Of a stretch of DNA of 64,000 bases, positions 33,093-41,354 are shown one piece after another. The notes under the pieces are model-generated. The model had not been told where the DNA came from, searched no databases, and saw only the letters and a program-made list of their open reading frames with translations. The number at the start of each line of letters is the position of its first letter. The first letter of the stretch is position 1. Position numbers and translations under genes: made by a program. Origin of the DNA: JAXGXT01 sp040772665 (lineage in GTDB: Bacteria > Bacillota > Clostridia > Lachnospirales > Anaerotignaceae); NCBI GenBank assembly GCA_040772665.1, contig JAXGXT010000006.1, forward strand, positions 91,916-155,915, read 5' to 3'.

Positions 33093-33106
33093 CCCTTGTC
33101 TTATAT

Positions 33107-33135
33107 ACTATACCATAAATATACACCAAACACAA
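33107..33135 (-). promoter_or_regulatory. Promoter of the mgtA leader
   Basis: Minus strand: TTGTGT (33135-33130), 17-base spacer, TATAGT (33112-33107) with the extended TGG. It gives a leader of about 340 bases before the mgtA ATG. Confidence 0.7.
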
Positions 33136-33219
33136 CTTTTCAAAACCTTTTGTATAAAAAATTAATTTTTAAAACTCTATTAAACGAATATAAATTTTCT
33201 TATTTTTATTTCTTATATT

Positions 33220-35769
33220 CTATAAAAGCGGATACTGATTTGAATTAGGGTTTTCTTCAATTGCTTTAACAAACAAATCAACTATATCAGGGTCAAACTG
33301 TGTTCCTGAGCATCGTTTTATTTCTTCCATTGCATCCTCAAAAGACAATGCCTTACGATACACTCTGTCCTCCGTCATAGCATCATAAGCATCAGCCAGT
33401 GCTAAAATTCGAGAAAGAAGAGGAATCTTTTCGCCCTCTAACCCTAATGGATATCCCATTGCATCCCATCTTTCATGGTGGCACAAAATATATTCTGCAA
33501 TGTGTTCAAGTTCAGGAGTTGACATTGCTATTCTGTGCCCTATTTCAGGATGTTTTTTCATTTGCTCCCATTCCTGCGGTGTAAGCTTTCCTGGTTTATT
33601 AAGTATGCCGTCATCAATTCCTATTTTTCCAATGTCATGAAGCATAGATAAAAGACTGAGATTATCTAATTCCTTTTGCTCTAAACCAAGCCTTTCACCA
33701 ATCATAACGGCATAACGTCCAAGCCTTTGACCATGTTCTTCCGTTTCCTGACTTTTAGCATACAAAGTTGCCATAATGGATGAAAGTATGGAATGATGCA
33801 GACTTTTTTGGTTTAAAAGCTTGCGGTGTTTAAGATAGCTTTCTGCAACCTTCACAGCCTCTTCCATGGTTTCCTCTTGGTTAACAATTGTGCTGTGACC
33901 GATTGTCAGGCTGATTTCATATAATTGCTGTTTTTTTCTGCGATTATAGCTGTCAATTGTGTCATGAATATTTTTTACAATCAAATGCACTTCATCCGCA
34001 GAAGTGTTAGGCATAAACAATAAAAATTCGCCTCCGCCAACACGTCCAAGCACATCTGTAGAACGACAGCAATTTTGAATCAGGTTTGCCGCTTCTATTA
34101 TTAATCTGTCGCCCAATGTCTGCCCGTATGCATCGTTAATCATACGTAAACCGTTAATATCACAAACAGCAACGGAAAGGGGCAGGTTTTTTTGCTGGTT
34201 TATGGTTTTTTTAATATTTTCAAGATAGCTTCTGTTATATAGTCCAGTCAAAAAGTCACGTTCGTTTAGATAATTAATCTGGGCCTCTCTTTTTTTCTGT
34301 TCAGATATATCAAGTATAATTCCCTCAAGGGCCTCAACTTTACCATTTTTATCATATACCCCTTGCCCAATTTCCAGTACCCACTTACGTTCTCCGCTTT
34401 TTGTTATAATCTCATATTCATATCTATAGCTTCTTTTTTGCTCTACTGCCCTTGTGCATTTATCCCAAAGTATTTCCCTATATTCAAGGGATGTAATTTC
34501 ATTGTATGAAATCTTATGATTATTTAAAAAGCTTTCAACAGAATATCCTGTCAAAGACAAACAGCCCTCTGAAACAAATTCCATAGTCCATTCTTTATCA
34601 TAACAACAACGGTATGCCATCCCGGGAAGGTGAGAAAGAAGAACAGCTTTACTTCTCTCACTTTCTTTTAATGTTTCTTCTATTTCCTTTCGTACAGAAA
34701 TGTCCTCAATTAAACAAAGATATGTAAAATCAGAACTTGATTTATTTATAAATGATGATACTTTCACGTTAACCCAAATATTTTCTTCGTTAGGTTTTTT
34801 AATTTGCTTTTCAAGACAATAGCTGTCTATTTCACCTTTTTTAAATCTCTCAAATAAATCAAGCTCAAAATCCAAGCTTTTTTCATCACTTAACTCTGCC
34901 CAATTTACAGTTCTTAATTCTTCAATATCCCTTCCGAGAATTCGTGTTGCAGCAGGGTTTGCACTTACAAATTCGCTGCTTACTTTTCCGCTGTCATAAT
35001 CACTTAGCGTAATTCCTATTGGTGCTTGTTGAAACAGTCGTCTATAAAGCTCTTCGTTAAAAGAAAGCTTTAGGCTTCTTTCTTTCAGCTGTGAATGTTT
35101 AAACAAAATATACATAAGAGAAAACAAAAGAATCAAAAGACTTATATCAACAATAATGTCGGGAATCATTTTCTTCCATACGCTTAAGTTCCACTGTTTG
35201 GCAGAATAACTAAAACCAAGTATAGCAATAATTTCATCATTTTCAGAATCCTTTACAGGAACAAGGGCCCTTATCCAGCCTCCCCATTTATTTTGTATGG
35301 GCTTTGTAAGAACACTTTTATCGGTTTTAAAAGGAATCCAATCAGATTCATAAATATTTTCATCAAAATCATCAAGAGGAGAATAGGAAGAAATATCAGA
35401 AACATTTGAATCTACTAAAACAAAAGACTCTCCGTCACGCTCTCCCATAATATATACATAATGAATAAGACTTGTGTTTTCCACCAAAGCAATAAGTTTT
35501 TCTTTTATAATATCTCGTTGTATGCTGTCTGCATGTTCTTCTTCCAATAAATCTTTAATATGATTTACAGGCATAAGGGTTGCTAAAGATTCTGCCAGTT
35601 TTATGGATTCTGTTGCATACATTTTTTGATATCTGTTCCAAGCAAATTGTAAATAAAAACTGCTTAACATTAAAGACAGCGCCAAAGCGAAAGTTATTAT
35701 AACACGTGTCGGAATTTTTTTAAGCCAGTTAAAGAAAAAGTTCTGCAAGTTGTATTTGTGAAAGCTCAT
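33220..35769 (-). CDS. Membrane sensor with two PAS domains, degenerate GGDEF and HD-GYP
   Basis: An 849-residue signalling protein from ATG 35769 (AGAAGGAGAAGC upstream). Helices near 20-42 and 200-225 enclose an extracellular sensor of about 155 residues; then PAS near 245-365 and 375-495, each followed by a PAC motif (EDISVRKEIEETLKESE; ILDISEQKKREAQINYLNERD), GGDEF near 505-660 and HD-GYP near 665-845. The cyclase motif reads VGGGEF, so the metal Asp/Glu is Gly and synthesis is unlikely. HD-GYP looks intact: MLHDIGKIGIDDGILNKPGKL, HPEIGHRI, CHHERWDAMGYP, and DAYDAMTEDRVYR. It should therefore be a c-di-GMP phosphodiesterase. It is a single-gene unit upstream of the mgtA promoter. Confidence 0.9.
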   Translation of the reverse strand: MSFHKYNLQNFFFNWLKKIPTRVIITFALALSLMLSSFYLQFAWNRYQKMYATESIKLAESLATLMPVNHIKDLLEEEHADSIQRDIIKEKLIALVENTSLIHYVYIMGERDGESFVLVDSNVSDISSYSPLDDFDENIYESDWIPFKTDKSVLTKPIQNKWGGWIRALVPVKDSENDEIIAILGFSYSAKQWNLSVWKKMIPDIIVDISLLILLFSLMYILFKHSQLKERSLKLSFNEELYRRLFQQAPIGITLSDYDSGKVSSEFVSANPAATRILGRDIEELRTVNWAELSDEKSLDFELDLFERFKKGEIDSYCLEKQIKKPNEENIWVNVKVSSFINKSSSDFTYLCLIEDISVRKEIEETLKESERSKAVLLSHLPGMAYRCCYDKEWTMEFVSEGCLSLTGYSVESFLNNHKISYNEITSLEYREILWDKCTRAVEQKRSYRYEYEIITKSGERKWVLEIGQGVYDKNGKVEALEGIILDISEQKKREAQINYLNERDFLTGLYNRSYLENIKKTINQQKNLPLSVAVCDINGLRMINDAYGQTLGDRLIIEAANLIQNCCRSTDVLGRVGGGEFLLFMPNTSADEVHLIVKNIHDTIDSYNRRKKQQLYEISLTIGHSTIVNQEETMEEAVKVAESYLKHRKLLNQKSLHHSILSSIMATLYAKSQETEEHGQRLGRYAVMIGERLGLEQKELDNLSLLSMLHDIGKIGIDDGILNKPGKLTPQEWEQMKKHPEIGHRIAMSTPELEHIAEYILCHHERWDAMGYPLGLEGEKIPLLSRILALADAYDAMTEDRVYRKALSFEDAMEEIKRCSGTQFDPDIVDLFVKAIEENPNSNQYPLL

Positions 35770-36126
35770 ATATGCTTCTCCTTCTGCCAATATAAAAAAT
35801 ATATAAATACATAGCATATTTTAAATTATACACTATTATTTATAAAATAAAATGTTGCTCATTTATTTATATGAAGTATATCATTTCTAATTATATCAAT
35901 AAATTCATATTAGTTACAACATTTACTTGAAAGTTTTGTCTAAATTTGCCATTAAATAATTTTATATTATGTTAAAATAATACAACGATAAAATTGAGTC
36001 GGATTTAAATCACCTTAAGAAATATAATTCTCTAAAGAGTTCAATTTTGTACCCTTAAATTTTATTAGCCTAAATAAAAAGACTAACAAAAAAATATGGA
36101 ACTTTTTTGTCAGCCTTAGTTATAAT
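35770..36126. other. AT-rich intergenic region with terminator for the YhcC gene
   Basis: No gene is seen. Close to the left end a possible -10 (TGTATAAT on the minus strand, near 35825) may serve the sensor gene, but no -35 matches. At 36076-36117 GGCTGACAAAAAA and TTTTTTGTTAGTC pair with G-U pairs on the minus strand, followed by TTTTTATTT, an intrinsic terminator 10 bases after the stop at 36127. Confidence 0.6.
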
Positions 36127-37086
36127 TTAACTTTCTTCAAAAAACTTCGCTACTTTGCTCCCTCTCAGATAATTAAACAAATCACCTTGTTTGAAATTAT
36201 TTTCAGCCATTTGTAAATTAATATCATCATGGATTTTCCACCAGCTTGTATCCCAGTTGGCGAAAAGGTTGCCGGTTTTAGGCGGCCTTCCTATAACTCT
36301 TTGAACATAAATTTCAGGGCTTAAATATCTTAAAAATAAAACCACCCTGTTTTTATATTCATCAAGGGAACAAATTTCAAACTCTCCTGCTTCATACTGT
36401 CTTGCCATTTCAGTTCCTTTAACAATATAAAGTCCGTGAAGCTTAACAAAATCCGTCTTTAGTGCAGATATAATTTTTGCGGCCTCAACGGCTTCATCAT
36501 CACCATCCCAAGGCAAATTTAAAATCAGATGGGTGCAGGTTTTAAAGCCGTATTCTTTTATAAGAAGCATTGCATCAATATATTCCGCAACGCTGTGCCC
36601 TCTGTTTATTTTTTTTAGAGTTCGGCAATTAATGCTTTGAAGCCCTAACTCAACTGTTATATCTATATCTTTTTCCATTTGAACTTCTTTAAGAACATCA
36701 AGATATTCTTTTCTTAAACAATCAGGCCTTGTTGAAACGGAAATTTCAACAATATCTTCATTAGCCGCTTGGTTTATATAATTTCTAAATTCATCAAGGG
36801 GCAAAAATGTGTTTGTAAAGTTTTGAAAATATGCAATAAATTTAACTGATTTATATTTCCCGCCTATGTAATCAATATTTCTTTTTAACTGCTCCCCAAC
36901 TAAAAGGGTGCCGGATAAATTATCAAATCCGGCACCGTTATCATCACAATAGGTGCATCCGCCTCTTCCCTCAATTCTGTTAGGGCATGAAACGGGTATG
37001 TTAATCGGCAACTTATAAACCCTATCGCCAAATCTCTTTTTTAAATATGACGAATATCTGTTATAAACGCTTTTATTGGCTTCCAT
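36127..37086 (-). CDS. YhcC-type radical SAM protein (TIGR01212 family)
   Basis: A 319-residue protein. The family start YNRYSSYLKKRFGDRVYKLPIN is followed by the cluster site CPNRIEGRGGCTYC near residues 33-46, with the wide first spacing typical of the YhcC family, then GAGFDNLSG and KFIAYFQNFTNTFLP. IDITVELGLQSINCRTLKKINRGHS is the usual HemN-like region. YhcC substrates are not well established; a link to tRNA or cofactor work has been proposed for relatives. It begins 2 bases after a small P-loop gene and ends at a terminator. Confidence 0.9.
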   Translation of the reverse strand: MEANKSVYNRYSSYLKKRFGDRVYKLPINIPVSCPNRIEGRGGCTYCDDNGAGFDNLSGTLLVGEQLKRNIDYIGGKYKSVKFIAYFQNFTNTFLPLDEFRNYINQAANEDIVEISVSTRPDCLRKEYLDVLKEVQMEKDIDITVELGLQSINCRTLKKINRGHSVAEYIDAMLLIKEYGFKTCTHLILNLPWDGDDEAVEAAKIISALKTDFVKLHGLYIVKGTEMARQYEAGEFEICSLDEYKNRVVLFLRYLSPEIYVQRVIGRPPKTGNLFANWDTSWWKIHDDINLQMAENNFKQGDLFNYLRGSKVAKFFEES

Positions 37087-37088
37087 GT

Positions 37089-37502
37089 TTATTTAACAAT
37101 ATACTTTTGCACAGCAGAGGGGATGTCTTCTGCTTTTATACTTATAATCATGGTGAAATCCACGTTTTCGTTAACCGAAAGATTTTCTATACTTTTAACA
37201 AAAGCTTCAATGTCAGCATCTTCCATAGGCCCTGCAATATTTTGCAGCCCGTCGATATAGATGTGTTCAATATCGCTGTCCTGACTCATAATTCCGCAAA
37301 TAAAACCAAAAAACATTTTTTGATCATCAATTTTATAACTTGTTTTAACAAAACGGATATTGTAGTGCAAATCATACATATGCCTGTTATCATCATCAAT
37401 AAAAACAATGTGACCGTCGGAGACCTTACTTAATGCATTAGCCATTTCTATAAGCCTTTTTGTCTTGCCTTCGCCTTTTTCTCCTGCAATAATCTGTATC
37501 AT
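37089..37502 (-). CDS. Small P-loop ATPase-like protein
   Basis: A 137-residue protein starting MIQIIAGEKGEGKTKRLIEMAN, with a Walker A loop (GEKGEGKT) at residues 7-14. A possible Walker B is HIYIDGLQNI near residue 83. No other domain is seen. Such small P-loop proteins are common in Clostridia, sometimes labelled PilT-like, without known function. GGGGGAG precedes the ATG. It is cotranscribed with the YhcC-type gene, 2 bases apart. Confidence 0.7.
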   Translation of the reverse strand: MIQIIAGEKGEGKTKRLIEMANALSKVSDGHIVFIDDDNRHMYDLHYNIRFVKTSYKIDDQKMFFGFICGIMSQDSDIEHIYIDGLQNIAGPMEDADIEAFVKSIENLSVNENVDFTMIISIKAEDIPSAVQKYIVK

Positions 37503-37713
37503 TACAATCTCCCCCTTAAAATTTTGGATGTGGCTGCTTGATTGCCTATTATTGTCAAGTAGCGGAAGTAAAATATGCCCTTTGCATAAATTATTTCTTA
37601 CTAATAATTATTCTATAACCAATTAGAAATTCCTCTTTAAATTCAGTAAGATTTTAATTTTTGTTGACTTTTGAAAATTTATAACTCAATCAAAACACAT
37701 TCATGTCCTCTTT

Positions 37714-38571
37714 TTATGCATTATGTCTAAAACCGCAAGTGCGGCACAATTTTTCCACAACCTTGTTTTCTCCAAAACCCTTAGATATTGCTAAAGCCCT
37801 TTCGCCCTCAAGTATTTCCAAAAGAGTGTTATCTTTAATGTTTCCAAGGTTCATAACTCCCTCACTGTCTATACAGCATGGTATAACCGTTCCGTCGGCA
37901 AGTATTCCCACATGAGTTTTAAGGCCGAAACAATTGCCCTTTGTAAATATCTCATCACCTTCAGCATCAGGCCATATAAATCTTTCTTCCTGCTGCAAAA
38001 ACACTTTGTGGTCAAGCCTGATTCCGTTTCTGTCTGTAACACCTCTCAAAATTTCTTCTTCAAGACCAAACTCATCTTCTAATATCCTTGCCGCAAGGCT
38101 GTTTATTTTTTCCTCACCTCTGCTTCCAAGATTCCAAAGTCTTATGCAAAAAATAATATCCCTTTCCTTTTTTGTTTCCCTAATAAAGGCAATAATATTC
38201 CTTAAATATTTCTCAAACTGAATTTCGTCATCTTTTTCAAAGCTGTGAACAGAAATATTCATCTGCCGTAAAGCACTTTTTTTCACTATCTCTTTGCCGG
38301 CGGTGTTTAAAAGAGTTCCGTTTGTTGTTATGTTTGCTTTTATTTGATACTTTTCACAAATATCAAACAAAGAAGAGATTTTGCTATGGTTAAGGGGTTC
38401 TCCCATAACATGCATATATATATAATCAGTATGCGGTTTAATTTTTTTTAAAACTTCTTCAAAAAACTCCTCTGACATTTCTGCTTTTTCTCTTTTTGTT
38501 TTGGGGCAAAAACTACAGTTAAGGTTACAAATATTTGTAACCTCAACATAAACCTTTTTAAGTTTTCTCAT
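37714..38571 (-). CDS. Radical SAM/SPASM-domain protein linked to cysK
   Basis: A 285-residue protein. MRKLKKVYVEVTNICNLNCSFC carries the CxxxCxxC site at residues 15-22, followed by MHVMGEPL and ITTNGTLL of the barrel. The C-terminal 70 residues form a short SPASM-like region: GNCFGLKTHVGILADGTVIPCC, then NLGNIKDNTLLEI and CRTCGF, with Cys positions for a second cluster. SPASM proteins modify peptides or enzymes, but no precursor peptide gene is visible. It lies 15 bases after cysK on the same strand, so the two are probably cotranscribed; the reason for the pairing is unknown. Confidence 0.83.
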   Translation of the reverse strand: MRKLKKVYVEVTNICNLNCSFCPKTKREKAEMSEEFFEEVLKKIKPHTDYIYMHVMGEPLNHSKISSLFDICEKYQIKANITTNGTLLNTAGKEIVKKSALRQMNISVHSFEKDDEIQFEKYLRNIIAFIRETKKERDIIFCIRLWNLGSRGEEKINSLAARILEDEFGLEEEILRGVTDRNGIRLDHKVFLQQEERFIWPDAEGDEIFTKGNCFGLKTHVGILADGTVIPCCIDSEGVMNLGNIKDNTLLEILEGERALAISKGFGENKVVEKLCRTCGFRHNA

Positions 38572-38586
38572 ATAAAAAACACCTGC

Positions 38587-39516
38587 TTATTGAAAAAGTG
38601 CTGTGGAAAGATATCTCTCTCCTGTGTCGGGAAGTAAAACAACAATTCTTTTCCCTTCATTTTCAGGTCGTAAAGCAATTACAGATGCTGCATGAAGTGC
38701 TGCACCGGAAGAGATGCCCACTAAAAGCCCGTCTGTTTTTCCAACAAGTCTGCTTGCTTTAATTGCATCTTCATCTTTAACTTTAATAATTTCATCAATG
38801 ACATCTGTGTTAAGAACCTTTGGCACAAAACCTGCGCCAATGCCTTGTATTCCATGAGGGCCTTTTGGTTCGCCGCTTAAAACAGCACTTGAAAAAGGCT
38901 CTACCGCTATAATTTTTACATCTTTATTATGTGCTTTTAAAACTTCTCCCACTCCTGTAATTGTTCCTCCTGTGCCTATGCCTGAAACAAAAAAGTCTAT
39001 ATTCCCTTCTGTGTCTTCAAGAATTTCCTTTGCCGTAGTTTCTCTGTGTGCCTGAGCATTTGCATCATTTTCAAACTGGTTTGGTATGAAAGCACTTTCA
39101 AAATCTTTTTTAAGCTCTTCAGCCTTTTTAATGGCCCCTGCCATTCCTTCAGCCGCCGGTGTCAAAACAATTTCCGCACCAAGCATGGCAAGAAGCTTTC
39201 TTCTTTCAATGCTCATGCTCTCAGGCATTGTCAGTATTATTTTATAGCCTTTTATTGCACTGATATAAGAAAGACCTATACCTGTGTTTCCGCTTGTAGG
39301 TTCAATAATAACAGTGTTCTTTTTAATCTGTCCGTTTTTTTCACCCTCTTCAATCATATAAAGGGCAGCCCTGTCTTTAACAGAGCCTAAAGGATTAAAA
39401 TACTCCGCCTTGGCAACAATATTGCTTTTAAGCTCTTTTCCTCTTTCAAAACCGCCAAGCTCTATTAACGGTGTTTTTCCAATTAATTCGGTTAAGTTTT
39501 TAGCTATTTTTAACAT
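38587..39516 (-). CDS. cysK: Cysteine synthase A (O-acetylserine sulfhydrylase)
   Basis: A 309-residue PLP enzyme that makes cysteine from O-acetylserine and sulfide. NPLGSVKDRAALYMI holds the PLP lysine near residue 45, EPTSGNTGIGLSYI the substrate loop, and GTGGTITGVGEVLK the phosphate-binding loop; VGISSGAALHAA is near the C terminus. AAGGAG precedes the ATG. It has a promoter at 39561-39589 and is followed closely by a radical SAM/SPASM gene. Confidence 0.95.
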   Translation of the reverse strand: MLKIAKNLTELIGKTPLIELGGFERGKELKSNIVAKAEYFNPLGSVKDRAALYMIEEGEKNGQIKKNTVIIEPTSGNTGIGLSYISAIKGYKIILTMPESMSIERRKLLAMLGAEIVLTPAAEGMAGAIKKAEELKKDFESAFIPNQFENDANAQAHRETTAKEILEDTEGNIDFFVSGIGTGGTITGVGEVLKAHNKDVKIIAVEPFSSAVLSGEPKGPHGIQGIGAGFVPKVLNTDVIDEIIKVKDEDAIKASRLVGKTDGLLVGISSGAALHAASVIALRPENEGKRIVVLLPDTGERYLSTALFQ

Positions 39517-39560
39517 TGTGCATCTCTCCTTATTTTTGGTGTCGTAATTTTCTTAAAATC

Positions 39561-39589
39561 AATATAACACACAGATAAAAATAAATCAA
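39561..39589 (-). promoter_or_regulatory. Promoter of cysK
   Basis: Minus strand: TTGATT (39589-39584), 17-base spacer, TATATT (39566-39561), about 45 bases before the ATG. No clear CymR or T-box element is seen. Confidence 0.65.
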
Positions 39590-39673
39590 CCTATTTTCCT
39601 ACGTATTTACTATGGTTTAAAATATTAGCAATTCTAAACAAAATGTTAGCGTTGACTCAAAGGTCTTTAGGTA

Positions 39674-40130
39674 ATATTATATCATAAAGGCAAAAGAAAG
39701 CGACGGCAGAGCCGTTTAGGCTCTCCTGCAAATGAAATTTGCAGCAGACTGAATACAAACCTTGGGCGTTGCCCAACCCCACTTGCTTTTTGAAAAAAGC
39801 AAGACCAAAAACTTTTATCAAAACCGCATATTCATGCGGTTTTAGATGGGTCAAGCAGGAAGGTTGAAGATAAACGCCGCCGCTGGGCATCGGAAAGAAG
39901 TCCGACGGCAAAGCCGCTTTTTCTTAAGAAAAAGTGCTGAACGAAGTAGCGGTTTGCGAAGCAAATTCCTGACAGTAAAACCCTTGTGGGTGTTTGAGGG
40001 CAAAGCCCTCAAGGTTTTGACTTTGTCTACGCTCTTCCACAAATGAAATTTGTGGAGATTATATCATAAAAGCAAAAGAAAGCGACGGCAGAGCCGACAT
40101 TTTCTTTTGCCAACAGGCGAATGAAACTTA
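39674..40130. repeat. Modular palindromic repeat block (copy B), with a nested insertion
   Basis: About 457 bases made of the modules of block A in inverted order. The segment 39741-39850 matches the reverse complement of about 2087-2207 with one visible difference. The GAGGGCAAAGCCCTC module and flank at 39980-40030 match the reverse complement of about 2030-2078. Between them, the CAAGGGT/ACCCTTG hairpin is split by about 116 bases (39856-39971) that start CAGGAA and end TTCCTG and contain the perfect palindrome CTTTTTCTTAAGAAAAAG. TTATATCATAA occurs at the left edge and near 40060. ORFs here repeat block-A peptides such as WVFEGKALKVLTLST and are not called. Confidence 0.85.
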
Positions 40131-40225
40131 TGGATAATTATATTATAATAACCCATTAAGAAATAAGCACAAGCTGCTTTATAATAAACTATAATAAATT
40201 GATATTCTAAAGGGAGGAGAAAATA

Positions 40226-41125
40226 ATGAAACAAGCTGCAAAGACAGAAGACAGAGCTGCAATTGCCAACCGTGTAAGCTTTGTAACACTTGTGGCAAAC
40301 TTTTTTCTTTTTATAATAAAACTTATTGCAGGAATACTTGGCAAAAGTAATGCCATGGTTGCAGATGCGGTTCATACTTTAAGTGACGTGGTTTCAACCA
40401 TAGCAGTAATAATCGGTATTTATTTTTCATCAAAGCCCGCCGATAAAGGTCACCCTTACGGACATGAAAAAATAGAATCGGTTGTTGCCAAAATGCTTGC
40501 TTTAATGCTTATGGCAACGGCAATTGCCATCGGCTTAAACGGAGCAAAAACAATTTTTTACGGGAACTATTTCCGCCCAGGGTCAATGGCTCTTGCCGCC
40601 GCAATATTGTCTATTATTTCTAAAGAGTGGATGTATAGATACACTGTTTTGGCAGCAAATAAAATAAACAGCACCGCACTTAAGGCAGACGCTTGGCATC
40701 ATCGCTCTGACGCTCTTTCTTCAATAGGCACATTAGCGGGCATAGGAGGGGCAATGGCAGGTTTTGAAATCCTCGACCCCATAGCCTCTTTGGTTGTTTC
40801 TTTTATGATAATAAAAGTTGCAATAGAAATATATATAACAGGGTTTAATCAGGTTATTGATTCTTCCGCTCCCGAGGATGTTATTGAAAGCATAATTTAT
40901 GTAACAAGAAAAGTCGAGGGAGTTGTCAGGGTTGATGAAGTCAAAACAAGAATGCATGCAAGCCTTATTTATGTTGATACTGAAATTTCCGTTGACGGAA
41001 ACCTTACAGTATACGAGGGACATAAAATAGCCGAAAATGTTCACATACAAATAGAAACACAATTTCCAGAGGTAAAACATTGCATGGTTCATATTAACCC
41101 TTGTTCTGAAGATGAAATCCAATGA
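40226..41125 (+). CDS. Cation diffusion facilitator (CDF) efflux transporter
   Basis: A 299-residue divalent-metal exporter. Six hydrophobic segments; helix II carries NAMVADAVHTLSDVVST (metal Asp in the DxxxD-like site) and helix V DAWHHRSDALSSIG (HxxxD). KPADKGHPYGHEKIESVV between helices II and III is a family signature. The cytoplasmic C-terminal domain (210-295) has VEGVVRVDEVKTRMHASLIYVDTEI and VKHCMVHINP. Substrate is probably Zn2+, Mn2+, Fe2+ or Co2+; not decided. GGGAGG precedes the ATG. It lies just right of repeat block B. Confidence 0.92.
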   Translation: MKQAAKTEDRAAIANRVSFVTLVANFFLFIIKLIAGILGKSNAMVADAVHTLSDVVSTIAVIIGIYFSSKPADKGHPYGHEKIESVVAKMLALMLMATAIAIGLNGAKTIFYGNYFRPGSMALAAAILSIISKEWMYRYTVLAANKINSTALKADAWHHRSDALSSIGTLAGIGGAMAGFEILDPIASLVVSFMIIKVAIEIYITGFNQVIDSSAPEDVIESIIYVTRKVEGVVRVDEVKTRMHASLIYVDTEISVDGNLTVYEGHKIAENVHIQIETQFPEVKHCMVHINPCSEDEIQ

Positions 41126-41224
41126 AGGAAAAAGTTAACCTTTTTAGCACCTTTTCTGTAATTTTTTTGTAAAAAATACTTTACGGCTGTGATATTTAAC
41201 TTTAACCTTACTATTTACTCTGTT

Positions 41225-41250
41225 AAAAACCGCACATCTATGCGGCTTTT
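41225..41250. terminator. AACCGCA/TGCGG hairpin terminator between CDF and the unknown gene
   Basis: AAAAACCGCA and TATGCGGCTTTT form a stem with A and T runs on either side. It is a single copy of a module of repeat blocks A and B, placed between two convergent genes. Confidence 0.65.
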
Positions 41251-41354
41251 AGCAGAAGTCTTTCATCCCTTTTTGAAAGACAAATGGTTTTGGACAAGGC
41301 TCAAATTTTTGCACCCGCCTTATTTTAAACACCGCCCAAAAATATATATCTGCT

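Noticed and set aside
32840..33105. Complete M-box riboswitch before mgtA
   Set aside because: Only the first helix looks similar; the conserved core is missing and the space is taken by an ORF.
39657..40046. Several 60-85 codon open frames in block B
   Set aside because: All consist of palindromic repeat sequence and lack ribosome sites.
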